64,000 bases of DNA, taken from positions 1 through 64,000 of the forward strand of contig JAQFVV010006739.1 in NCBI GenBank assembly GCA_028023455.1, read 5' to 3'. The stretch's first letter is position 1, and every line of letters starts with the position of its first letter. Under the pieces are notes generated by a model, which did no database searches, was not told the DNA's origin, and was given only the letters and a program-made list of their open reading frames with translations. The stretch comes from Epiperipatus broadwayi. Lineage: Eukaryota > Onychophora > Udeonychophora > Euonychophora > Peripatidae. A program made the translations under genes and the position numbers. This document shows positions 12,380-24,810 of the stretch, in pieces.

Positions 12380-15300
12380 AAAAATGATTATTTAAATAAA
12401 TTTGAAAAAAAAAAAGGAATTTGTTTAAATATTAAAGTAATGACTGAGAGAGTATAAATGCAATAAACATTAAATAAACTTAGGTTGCCATGATTATGAC
12501 ATATCCATCAGTCAGCATGAATAAAATTAAAATTAAAGTTTATGTTACATCAAAATCTATCATTTCTCCTAAATGTAGATAACATTTAAATAATAATTAC
12601 AAAATTGTTAATTTTAGATAATAAGTGCTTTATACAAATGTTTCATATATGGTAACATAAAACTTATACAATACTTGAATTCTTCAAAATCTTAAAGAAT
12701 GTAATAATTGTGTGCTTGAGGATTTCCTGAAGCATACATTAGAGGATTTGTTAATAAAACAGAGCAGATATCAGCTGAAAAAAATATTAATAAAAATAAA
12801 TGTGTTGCATCATGTGAGATGAATTGAACACTAAATGCACAAGAGCTTATTAATTTATTAATTACTTATTATAAGAAGTAAAGGAGCACTTGTTTAATAG
12901 AATGGTGCAGAAAAAAATTGATCAATGATCCTAATAAGTTGTATTAATAAAAATAGAGATGAAAAATTATCCTAATTCATTTTTGAATTATAGAAGTTCT
13001 TATTTTGTTATATTTCTGAAACAAACCCACCTGTATTTAATGCAAAATAAAAGTCACACGGCCTAAAATTGAAACAATCTACAGAAATGAAAAAAGATAA
13101 AAACAGATACCATTAGCTAAAAGTAGCCAAACTCATTATATAAGATAAAAAACAACATTTCATTAGTTGGTTCAAAAATCTTTCAATATAAAGTCTAAAA
13201 TATTATTGCCATTGAATTCTTTAAACTGCAATCGAATGTTATCAATAATATCTTATATTGTTATTATTAAATATAGATATTAATATGATATTAAAAATAT
13301 GTAAACAAAAAAAATAGAAGTAGTATAAAACTAAAAGTGAGATAAGAAGAATGAAAAGCAAGATATAGACTTTTTTATGAAGATTGTTAAAATAAGAAAA
13401 GTGAAACTCAGTACAGACTTCAATTAAGACAGAAAGTGTAATCAACCAACTAAATCATACTCTCTGATGATTGTGAACCCATAAAAGATATAGTCTAAAA
13501 AAAGAAAAATATCATTTTATTATGCTGATGCAATATAATTATAATAAAAGTTTGGTCTCATTTTTTTTAAATTTCAAACATTATTTTCTATAATACATTA
13601 AAAATATTTTTTTAAAAAAATCCATCTTAAAAAAAATATATATTTTAAAAATGAAAAATACTTAAAGGCTATGAGTATGAGGCACGGTTCCTCGAAAACG
13701 TTCAGCCAAATTTATTACTAACTATATTTTTTCTCTAATAATTTACAATTAAGTATTTTTCATTTTTACAAATAAGGAGAAATTAAAACCACATTTATTA
13801 TATATATTTTAAGCAAATTTTTATTATTAATAGTATTATTATTTTTCTGTTTTTATGCTGTTTGAAAAATTGAAAGAGTATTTATTTCTTCGTCAACATA
13901 CTGTAATTTAGAGTTAATAAGAAATAACGCACCGCACCTGTAGTTGTATTACTTTATCCAGTTTTGATTAATTTTTAAGACAGTCAGAACACAAAACAAA
14001 CCTCACTTCTGACAACTGCTGCTTTACTCCCACTGTCCTTCTTGCATTATTTTAATTAGTTTCTAATGCAATCAGTCTTACAAATTGAAAAGAGTGATAA
14101 AAACCGTAACAACTGACATCCTACTCTATAAAATCGTAAAAGAACTGACTATTTCCTAGCTGAAGTGATTTTCAATAGAAATGGAGAATGCAAACCATTT
14201 TCAAATTATTTTTCACAGATTTCCAGGAATATTTGTTCTAGTTGCTTACTTTTAAAGTGGAATTAATGTATTTGTTTGTAAATGATGAATGAAGTCAACT
14301 ATATATATATTCTAAGTTAATAATTAATAGAAATATGAGGGTATATATGTTTATAATTATAAAACATAAAAATAATTTTTAAATGATCAATTGCAGATCA
14401 AAATTTATTGTCTTGCCAGTATCCTTACACAGAAGATCAATAAAAGAAAATACATTTTTATCAGCTACTCAAATACTGAGTGGTGATGGCCTATGCTTTC
14501 TTTTCTTTGTTTGACTCTAACAACGAAAAAGCTAAATATTTATCGACTAATGAATTATTGAACCTCCAGATGGCTGGATCCTTGAATAAAAAATTCTAGC
14601 TTCCTTGGAACCCAAAATTTTTTCCTAATTTCACCAAAATTTGAATTCCCTATCGTGAACAGAGAAAGGAAATGCCACAAGACTATATTAAGCTCTTATT
14701 AGTTATTTAAAATTTGATTTATTAGTTTAAAAAAATATATTTAATTTTTCAAACATATAAAATTAATTATACAAATATATCAAAAATATTATTTCAATAA
14801 AACAAATACTTTCATACACATATTTTATTTATATTTCGAATGAATCCTGTTAATATTTGTGCATTAACTTATTGGATCTAATAACAGAATTCTAGAACAA
14901 TGCCAATAATATGCTCAATTATTGTTGATGAGAGTTTGATATCAAGGTATACCTATAGTATTTGACATAAACAAAAAAGTTTCTTTGCTACTTGCTGAAT
15001 ACGTCATTTGACACATTTTCTCCTTGACAATATGTTTTTAGAGCCCTCATTCTCTTCCAACATATTTTAAATGTTTTTGTTTTTGTTTTTTTTAAAGTGT
15101 AATAAATCTTGCATTGATAATACTAGAAATATTTTATATTTTTAAAAAAAGACAATATTAATATTTTGTTTAAATAAGCAATTGAATATTAAAATTATTT
15201 ATCACTCTTATATAATTTTAATAATTTAATGGATCAAAAAGTCGTAAACGATCTATGTTTGACTTAGATTATTATTTTAACAAAAGAAAATATTTTGAAA

Positions 15301-17690
15301 TTAAACAAATAATAATTTAAAAATTCATTTATCAACAGTTATCATGAAACTCAATATTCTATATTAAAGTGAAGATTTTAAGATTGATAATTTATTAATA
15401 GGAAAAAACAAACTAAATTTGACATATTAAATTTCACATAAAAATATATTATTTTATATTAAAAATATTACACTTTATGAAAATTTACAAAATTTTCAAC
15501 TATATTATAATGGAGAAAAATCAATATTTCTTGCTTAAATGATTTCGTTTAGTGAAATAGCTAAAATATTTAATTTTCGACACAGACGAGAAGAAATGTT
15601 TTTTTTTTTTTAATAAAAAATCAGTAGTAGGTTTAAAATATAACCACAGACACACTAATATTTTTAAAAAGACTTAATACAAGGCTAAACATGGTGGATT
15701 CTTTAAGAAGGTTCACCACTTGATAAACTGTACAAATTGTAAGTCTTTTTGCATCATTTCCCTTAATATTTGCATTTTGATATAACCATGAAGACAGAGG
15801 ATTTTTAAAATAATAATTTCAGTAAAAAATTGATTATATAATTTAATTTGCTCTTTTGTATTACAAATTAAAGTATTTGCACTAAAACAACAAACTATTT
15901 GATTAGAATATACATTTAATTCTTGATTAAAATGGTACTAACATTGCAACACAGCTCTTTTATTTTTTTATTCTTGCTGCAATTCCACTATTTCTTGCCA
16001 TGTTTCCAGACATTTCCTTTTTAAACTTCTTTTTATTCTGTCTATAAGAAGATACACTTCTACTGTACTGTAACCCCATATTCAAATGATTTCTCTATTA
16101 TTTCAAAACATTGAATCACAAAAGATTTTTTTTCAAACTCTTAAAATTTAGAAAACATTCCATGGCTAATTTTCGGTACTCTGTAATATATATTCTAAGA
16201 CTAATTTCAATATTTTATAGTACATAAACCAAGGCTGAAAACAGTTGCTTTAAAAAGACAGTTTGCTAAGATTATTTCCATTTAAAATATGACCTAGAAA
16301 AAGCAAAAGAAATTAATCATATTAATTTAAAATTCTTTGTTGATCTTTATAGGTATAAGTTGTCAATAGTCCAAAAATTAAAGTTAATTTTTAAATTTTT
16401 ATTTTGAGTCATGTAAAACATGATGAGTGATTATTCTGTATTTGATAGTCTCTTGATTGTTACAAAAAATGTCACTTTTTAATAATTTCCAATAATGGGT
16501 TGAGCTTGAAAACAAAACAATTTAAGTCATATAAAAAGAGATGTTTCCAAAACAATAAAGTTTTAAAACTTAACAATATCTTAAAATTAGTATCACTAAT
16601 CTAAATCTAAATCTCTTCACTAATAATATCAGATATGATTATAGCATTGGCCCACTTATGTTCACATTAAATTTGTAATTAAATTGACAATTTTCTAAAT
16701 TATTAGCATACTACAAAATCAATAGCACAATTGCTATAAGTTGATATGAGGGGAGATTTAAAATGATCACCTAACTATTTCTACGTGCAAAATAAGTATG
16801 AGTAAAATGTTATAAAAACGCATTGGAGTCAAAAATGATTTCATAATATGTTGCCATTTTTTATTGCAAAAATATTGTTTTATTTTATTTTTTTAATAGT
16901 TAACACTATTCATAGCATAATAGAAAGGGCAATATTGGATAACTGTTCTAGTATGTGATCTATCTGAATTTAAATAATCTACCCATGTAATGGTACTGCA
17001 CAGAAGAGGTGATAGGAAAAAACAAATCATAATAAAAAAAGGGAAATCATTTTAATGACTATAATTATTCTGGCAAATATTATGTATTCAACAATAATGA
17101 TGAAATGATCATTAAATTAATTATTACTAATCAAAATGAAAGACAGACTTTTTTAATGATTTTAAAGTAGTGATTATTGGGATAAAAAAACGAATACCTC
17201 ATTTGTGAAATGACATTAAAATATCAAGGTATTTATTGTATTTATATTTGGGTGAAAAAAAATGGAAAAATGTATATTTCATAAAATATAAATAGTCATA
17301 AGGTTTATGTTTCAATATTTTAATATTGCTTTCTTTGTTATTATTTCCAAATAAGATCTACATTCAATTTTTATACTTTCTTTATTGTTTTTATTAATTC
17401 ATAAGAAATAAAAGATAAATATTATTTATTAATGAAATTTACTAAGCAGTCTTTTTAGCCAGCAAAGCAAAACAAAAAAATATTCTATACTAAATGATAG
17501 CAAGCAGTGTGTTCAATGAAAGCATTAAAGTATTCCACAAAGTAAATGCACATATTACTCTGCATGATTCAGTGCAGTATTAGAATGGTGGATTCTGGAC
17601 TCAAGGTTCATGGATTGCAGCTCCATCTTTCACATTCAGTACTGAAACTTCTTATAAATTCTTGAGCAATAAACCATTCAATTATTTTTT
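12380..17690. other. Long AT-rich stretch without recognisable gene
   Basis: No element ends, RNA genes or convincing coding signature seen in over 5 kb. A less AT-rich patch at 13900-14180 and a 30-codon minus-strand frame near 15980-16075 stand out slightly in composition but carry no motif I recognise. Confidence 0.6.
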
Positions 17691-17695
17691 TTTTG

Positions 17696-17790
17696 GCAAG
17701 CGTTGGTGGCCTAGCAGTTAGCATAGCTGCCTTTCAAGCAGCAGGCCTGGGTTCGCTTCCTGGTCAACGCTTTGACATATATATATATAA
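17696..17790 (+). repeat. tRNA-derived SINE, copy 1
   Basis: The 72-nt body (17700-17771) folds as a tRNA cloverleaf. Acceptor GCGTTGG pairs with TCAACGC, an A-box-like TGGCCTAGCAGTT is present, anticodon stem GCTGC/GCAGC encloses a CTTTCAA loop, and the B box reads GGTTCGCTTCC. Pairing extends beyond the acceptor on the outside (CAAGCG with CGCTTTG). The body is followed by GACATATATATA and an AT run. The non-canonical outside pairing, the AT tail and the existence of diverged copies at 23633, 46202 and 48813 argue for a SINE rather than a working tRNA gene. Poorly matching AATTATTT-rich flanks may be a target duplication. Confidence 0.8.
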
Positions 17791-19160
17791 AAAAATTATT
17801 TATTTTTAATGCAAATCTTTATTAGTGAGAATAGATTTTGTTTAAAATAATTTACATTTGAAATGTAAATCTGTGAAAATAATAAAATGTAAAATGTTGC
17901 CTTTCTATTTATGTTTTATGAAATGTATTTTTTACTTTTTTACCCACAAATAGATGCAATAAACATTTTGATGTATAGTGCCATTTCACAAGTCTGGTGT
18001 CTTTCAATTCTTATTCCAATCGTAAATAATAATAAAAAATCATATCATCTTAAAAATATTAACGGTAAATAAATCTTTACCTGAAAACTATTTAAAAAGT
18101 CAATTCTTTATTTTGAAATTAGTAATATTTCATATTTATTAATTTTATTATTACTGCTGTATAAATTACATTTGCTAGGTTTATTATTTTCATGCAAATT
18201 ATTTTGTTTTTGGGGGGAGGAGACAGTTTACTTATTATCTCGCCTTTTTTTTTTTTTACAATTAGTTTCTTCATTGGTTTTGTGTGCGCTCCCATAAACT
18301 CAATAAATAATCTAAATTTAGGTAGAATACATGCTAAAACAGCATCCAATATTCAGTGATAATCATGACCTAATGATTAAAACAGTCCTGGTTGTTATGC
18401 AAAGTAGTTAAATATTAAATTTGAAAGTGGAAAAATTCCTAGATTTTAAACTATCTATTCTGATGTTCAGATGTCACATAACTTCCAAACATTTGATTAT
18501 TTATTATTGGAATGACGTTTGAGTTTTTCACTTACTTCATGTATAACAAATATTTAATATTGTCGATTAAATACATAATCTAGAGAATGATTTGTTATAA
18601 AATGAAAATTAAATTGGTCAGGTGACAACTGTTGTAAAGATCATAAAAAATGCTAACTAGTATATATGATTAATATTCCCCACTAGTGAGGACGGGAAGA
18701 AATGTATTATATATCTAAGATCATTTAATTATTTAAAATTGGTATTTTAAAAAATGGAGAATTATTGTTTAAAAAATATGATGCGGCTTGGCTAGTTATA
18801 ATATGCAATGTTTTTTTTTAGATTTATTGAATTATAATAATGAAATCTAATATTTAGATATTTTTGGTCTGATAATTTACATAAATATTTTCTGCTGTGC
18901 TTAACTGGATAATCTTCAGTGATTTATTTTTTCATGTTCTTAATCCATATTCACTCGAGAAATGCTGTTCAAAATTTTACAATTATAATAATTTTGAACA
19001 CAGATAGTACCAAATAAAAGTGACAGTTAATCAAATATTGAATTCCTTTTTATTTTTTTATTTTTTTTAATGAACAAAATGTTTAAATAAAAAAAAAAAA
19101 ATTCAAAGTTTATTAATAACTTTTATTACTCATTCATTAGACTAGAGATTAATCATTTAA
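17791..19160. other. AT-rich stretch, nothing recognised
   Basis: Contains a short G-run/T-run patch (18210-18260). The 76-codon minus-strand frame at 18119-18349 contains a Lys-rich low-complexity segment from that patch and has no recognisable motif. Confidence 0.6.
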
Positions 19161-19172
19161 TGAATATTATTT

Positions 19173-19275
19173 CTGTAGTATAATTTTCACTATACCACTC
19201 TCACGCAAAGTAGGGACTGGTTTTTACCCACCTTTAACACATTGTGTGAGTGGTGTAGTGATAATTACACTACAG
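19173..19275. mobile_element. 103-bp palindromic MITE with 11-bp target duplication
   Basis: The terminal inverted repeats pair over about 32 bases: the left begins CTGTAGTATAATTTTCACTA and the right end, read on the minus strand, begins CTGTAGTGTAATTATCACTA. The element is flanked by perfect direct repeats GAATATTATTT (19162-19172 and 19276-19286). An 11-bp duplication is in the range reported for Mutator-like transposases, so that origin is plausible but unproven. There is no coding capacity. Confidence 0.85.
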
Positions 19276-19319
19276 GAATATTATTTATTAAATATAAAGT
19301 TTGTTTTATTAGATGAGAC

Positions 19320-19645
19320 AAAAAACACAAAATGTTTAATAGACAGGATATGAGCACAGACTTTCACATGACCCACCACTCTCCACACTATCTCATAACA
19401 CTGATACACCTGAACACACATATGTCGAAAAAATAAATAATCACCAATATACGTATTTCACGCTAAACCAGCAATCATCAGTTGGCCCAGATTACCATGT
19501 CTACACATATATGCTATAAGTGCTCAGATATATATTAAGATAGCCAAACCTCATACTTTAATGGACAGGTTTCAATCTACTCCACACTCCAACTCTTCAA
19601 CCATCCATCCAATTGAAAATCTGATGATGGAATCCATAGTCATTA
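19320..19645 (+). repeat. Q-unit repeat, single copy
   Basis: A plus-strand copy of the ~475-bp repeat unit. It starts in the 'ATATGAGCACAGACTTTCA' block and ends after the 'CCAATTGAAAATCTGATGAT' block. It is closer to the 35.8-37.2 kb copies than to the 33.5-34.6 kb copies. The outermost parts of the unit are missing. Confidence 0.87.
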
Positions 19646-19649
19646 ACAC

Positions 19650-22190
19650 TAACACTAAAACACACACATAGAATTAAGATGTAATTTAAAAGTATTGGTT
19701 CTGATTCATTATGCATGGATTCTGGAACTAAAAGATATAACATTTCCCAGATTTAAACCCAAAGTCATATACATGGTATGACTTATATCATCATTCTCCA
19801 AGATAACTATTGTTATCTATAAAAGAAAAGATAATAATGATCACTATTTATTAAATTATGTAATAATAGTTGCTCCACTAATCACTAAATGTTTAGAATT
19901 TACATGTGCATATAATATATGCAGTATAGATTTGTAAAACAGCCGGAAATAATCTAATCTAGAGCAAATGCATTTCCAAAGGCTCCCATTTATTCTTATC
20001 AATAGGTTTTGAAGATTCAAATATTTTTCCAATTCTTCATGTATTGATTACTTGAATTTTCATTTATTGATTCATATCGGATAGTTAGATTCATTGTTTA
20101 AGATCCAGTTATCTGGAAAAAATTAAAGCCTGAATTGAATTTGAAATTTTTTTAAAGTTTATAAAGCCTAGATTTTAAACCCTATGTTAAGGTTATGGAT
20201 GCCCTACCACTACATCATGAATTCTTTTTAATAGACATGCAGTCTTTAAAGACTGGTAAAGTATTAAGCAAACAATTTTATCACTAATATATATAAAATA
20301 AACATTACGCTTAAGTGTGCTATAAAATTCAAACATAGACTATTGGAATAAAATTTAAAAAATAACAAAGAAACAATTTAAAATATTATTACCAACACAC
20401 CATCACTTGATATTTTTTGAGTTATTACAGCATAAACTACAAGACTTTTTCTCCAGATGCAATTTTGGCTATTACTGTAAGCCTAAAACAGATTCTGATT
20501 ATAGCTAGCAAAATATTAATACAATATCATTTTCAATACATGAATCTAGACAAAAATTAATGTCTGAAGAGAATTTTATACAACAACACATTACTAAGAT
20601 AAAAAACAATGTATTATACATTTTAACAAAATTTTGATTTTTATAATATTTATAGCTATTATAAAAGCAAATACAATCTTTTACACTGAAGTCTACAGCA
20701 CAGTAATATAGTGGATCAAATTAGTACACATATTTTAACCACTAGAAAATGAGAGCATATTAAAGCAACCAATTATTTACATTTATAATAACTGTAATTT
20801 CTAGACTAACGAATTATCTAACTCAATTTTGTTTATCCATTCATAAATCTTTTCAAAGTTGTTTTTTTTTTTTGATTATTTAAACTTTGAAATAAATAAT
20901 TATTAGCCAGATTAAACAAAAAAAAATCAACAAGAGACATTTTATAAGATTTAAAACAAAATGTTTTAATTAATTATTATTTAAACAAATTAGTAACTAT
21001 TAGCTTAAGTCACAAGATTAAAATTTATACAGATATCTTTGTGTGAAAATTTTATAATTCTGATGGAATCCAATGTTATATATTTAAGGGTATTAAATAA
21101 TATATGCATATATTTATAATTAAATGATCCTACATAGAATAAGCACAGAATAGATTGCTAGAACCCGAAAAATTCCCTAAAGATATAACTGACAATTTTT
21201 AGAAAGAAGATAGAATACAGCAAAAGATGGAAACATAACTTTGATTTTATATTGCTATCAACATTAAATATTACAATATTGCTATACAAAGTTGTCAAAT
21301 AAAATTTTTTATAGAGTTAATTTTTTTTCTTTAAAGTTTATTTAAACAAATTATTAAAGCTTTGTTTAAATTTATAAAATATGTATATGGTAGTGCAGGA
21401 AGGTGGTTCAATCTGGCTTGGTTAACATAAATGAATTCAATTCCCAATTGGTAGATTCTTTATTTGCAGTTTATCAATAATGAGGTTATTAAAACTATCT
21501 AAAAAAAAGAAATAACAGAATCACCATCACCCCCCCCCCCTCAAAGAAGAGGTTACAATCTAAACAAACTCACATTTACTTTAAAAACCATCAACAAAAG
21601 AAATCATAAAATTCCAATAACCCCAAAGAGTATTTTGACAAAACTACTCTTTTTCAGTGACTTTGTATATCATTTGATGTTCTAACAGTATTTTTCTATG
21701 CATTTGAACAAATTGGTATCAATTTAAATTACAAACTTCACCTTAAAAGCACTTGAATCTATAAATATTAATGTAACTGTGATATTCTATATAAACATCA
21801 AATAATTATTCTTTAAATATAAAATTATTAAATTATATAATTAAATTATACTTATTTTAATTTTAAAAATTAAATATATTATATAATTACAATTTAATGT
21901 ATTCATGAACTTCCATTTCCTTATGTAGATTATTAAACAACTGTATTTTTTAAATCATAATCTATCCAAAGTAATTTTTATTTTCAGAAACAACCAATAA
22001 AAGATATATTGAGTTTCTAAAAAATAATACAATTTCATCTAAGAATTTGTATACTTTGCAACTGAAGCTAGTACTTTAAATTGCTATCAACTTATTTGGA
22101 TATATAAAAATGAATAGTGTTAAAACATTAAATAATGTGAGAACCATGATGACTTGAATGAAACTGCATCATGGAGATTACTTGTATTTT
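19650..22190. other. AT-rich stretch without recognisable gene
   Basis: No coding or element signature recognised. A weak tRNA-like patch near 21400-21470 was considered and not accepted. A run of ten C residues lies near 21531-21540, which is unusual in this composition. Confidence 0.6.
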
Positions 22191-22279
22191 CCGATGTTTT
22201 TTGCAGATTTCTTCTGGAAATAAAACCAAGTTATTGCAATTAGTATTGGAACCTTACAGAAGCATACCAAAGATAATAG

Positions 22280-23180
22280 ACTTTCCCTTCACTCTTTTAT
22301 TTTCAAATATCATTTAATACTGTTTTTGAATTTGTCTCTGCTTTTCCTAATGCTATGAAATTTGTTTTAGATACTCCTACTGACATGCCTCCACCCAGTA
22401 AAGTTAATTTCTTTCAATTCTTAATCAAATCCATTAATGTTCTGAATCATCAAATCTCCTCTAAAAATATACTCTACTGGAAGACTTTTCCCATCTCTCC
22501 TTATTGTCATCAATAAGCAGATAATAAAAAAATTAAAGTCTGGTATCTAAAACCAAAACATCCTGATTTTCTTATCAAAATCAATTTAGAAGCTCCATCT
22601 ATTAATCATTTTTTTATGACATAGAATAGTTGCATGCTAACATTGGCTTCCTTTGACATAAATTTGAAGAAACAATTCATAACTTTTTGTTTACCTATAC
22701 AAATATCATTTAATTACTAAACTGCACATTTCTTCTATCTCTACTCTCATTGATAATCCAAAATGAGGCCTCTTCTCAATTAGCATTACTATTTTCCTTA
22801 TGTTCACTCTTTGGTTTCTAAGATGTCATTTTTGCATCAATATTAGAGCCAGGAAAGTAAAATCACTGTTTTATAATAGAATCTCTAAAATTACAGAGAT
22901 ATGGTGATTGTCCTCCAGACATTATTTATACTGCATGAAGTCTGGTCTATCTTCCAACCCAATTATAAGTACATATTTCTTTACTTTTTGTTTTTCTCTT
23001 TATGTGTCTTTGCTATGCATTTACATAATATATCTTTAGTAATTTATGCACAATTTTATTTGTCTGTCCCTTTATGATGTACTTTATAATGTCTAGTTGA
23101 TTTTCAAATCATCTTTTTCACATGTGTAAAAAAAATTTTTGCCTAATAAATGTTTTTTTCTTTGAAAAAAAAAAAAAAAG
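22280..23180 (+). pseudogene. Possible decayed retrocopy or retroelement 3' end with poly(A)
   Basis: One plus-strand frame from about 22283 runs 75 codons, is interrupted by a single TAA, and resumes for about 37 codons to near 22620. The residue composition is balanced, unlike the Ile/Asn/Lys-rich chance frames nearby. It includes DMPPPSKVNFFQFL and KVWYLKPKHPDFLIKINLEA segments. Further broken coding-like pieces follow. The region ends with an AATAAA-type signal near 23145 and a 15-base A run at about 23165-23179. That order fits a retroposed transcript. I do not recognise the protein and could not exclude chance. Confidence 0.35.
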
Positions 23181-23616
23181 ACAAACAAGTAAGGATGAGT
23201 TTATTTAAATTATAATTTTAAAAAATATATTTTTTAAATAAAAACTTTATTAATAAATTTTATACCAATATATATATTTATAATAGCATAAGTTTAATTT
23301 GCAAAGGTAATTTCATTGAAGAAAGATACAAATTTGAAAAGTATCATATTCTAATACTGCATAACCATGACAACTAAATTATTTTTTTTTTCCAATGAAT
23401 GTACATATATTGAAGATTGCAGATATTTCTTTTCAAGAATGAAATTTGATGGGAGGTGTTAATGACAATAAAGGTTTAAACTATAAAACTGTGCAATTGA
23501 GGTAGATTGTAGATTGCCAAATTTTGGTCATAATGTTTCTGGTAAAAATTTGAGAATAAGTATGAGTTGAATGATTACTTGTTATTTCTTTTGAGTACAT
23601 TATATTTTCTATTGTC

Positions 23617-23752
23617 AAATATTACGGAATAGTCAAGCGTTGGTGGTCGAGTGGAGTGGTCAGCACAGCTGCCTTACAAGCAGTTGTCCTGGGTTAGCAG
23701 GTTCACTTCCTGGCCAATGCTATGACCCATGGAAAAAAATATTATGGAATAG
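23617..23752 (+). repeat. tRNA-derived SINE, copy 2, with target duplication
   Basis: The element body runs from TCAAGCGTTGG (23633) to GCTATGAC (23726) plus a short A-rich tail. It has a tRNA-like 5' half, anticodon-type stem GCTGC with loop CTTACAA, and a longer variable region than copy 1, then GGTTCACTTCC as B box. It is flanked by a 16-base direct repeat AAATATTACGGAATAG (23617-23632) and AAATATTATGGAATAG (23737-23752), differing at one base. This is direct evidence of retroposition. The 63-codon plus frame across it is incidental. Confidence 0.88.
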
Positions 23753-24640
23753 GATGCAAGCTACATGGTTTTTAATGTGTGAATGTTTACAGATGTATTA
23801 TAGTTCTGAAAGTATTATACATATTTTTTAAGCAATTTCTTGAGATTGTTTTATGCTTATAAAACATGAATAGGCACAGAAATGAGAAGTATGGACAAGT
23901 TTGAAAAAAATGTAGCCTCTCTTCTGGATAATTACTGCACATACACATGCAGATTCAAGATTTAGTTTGAATCAATCATTAAAACACATTTAAGCTAGAA
24001 TTGTGTCCTGTAATAAATTAAAAAGAAATTTCAACTATGATTGAGAAGCACAAAAGTTTTGAAATTTGGTTAGAGTCTGAGCAATTGGCAAGTTGTTCAT
24101 AGATGTCTGAATGGATGTCATCTTATTTAAATCTTTAAATGATATGTCAATGAGAGATTCTCAATAACAAGATCTGTAAAAGGGATCATTTGACATATAA
24201 ATTGAAACAAGCAATAGTATTGGAGAGTGATGATATTAAGTATTGGATTAATAAATGTCATAATATACATTTTGGTCCTAATATAAGTTACAAAAGATTT
24301 GGGATATATTAAATTGAACCTTCTTTGCATATAGAAAAATGTGTTTTGATGGAGAGATGTGAAAATAAGTCCCAGACATACAGACATAGGTTTATCATAG
24401 GTGGTGTTAAAAGACCACATCCATAAGCTATAGTAGAAAATCCACTAAAATAACATTCACTATATAAACATTCACAATGAATTTATATAGCATTATGGGG
24501 CAGAATGCTTTCATTTTCAAACTGAATATTTTTATGATGAGATTATTTAAATGATAGCTTAATTGCATTTTAGACAAATTAAATGGGATTTAAAAAAGTA
24601 AGATAAGTTACCCATGAAGTAGAATGATAGTTTATGGCCT

Positions 24641-24810
24641 GGTGAAAATTGCCATAAAGATTACTTGCAAACTTGAATTGTGGAATTAGATGATGTTTGG
24701 ACTTTATATTCAGAATGATGGATATGGTGAAAATTGCCATAAAGATTACTTGCAAACTTGAATTGTGGAATCAGATGATGTTTGGACTTTATATTCAGAA
24801 TGATGGATAT
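24641..24810. repeat. 85-bp tandem duplication inside the decayed LINE
   Basis: Two 85-bp units (24641-24725 and 24726-24810) are identical except for one T/C difference (GGAATTAGATGATG versus GGAATCAGATGATG). The near identity against a heavily decayed host sequence means the duplication is much younger than the LINE insertion. Confidence 0.95.

Noticed and set aside
15968-16077. 30-codon minus-strand frame with coding-like composition near 16 kb
   Set aside because: Too short, with no splice or domain evidence; several such frames are expected by chance.
17700-17771. Functional tRNA gene (anticodon loop CTTTCAA would read as Glu)
   Set aside because: Diverged multi-copy relatives with target duplications, an extended outer stem and an AT tail fit a SINE better.
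21395-21470. tRNA-like patch with a B-box-like ATTCAATTCCC
   Set aside because: No convincing A box spacing or acceptor pairing.
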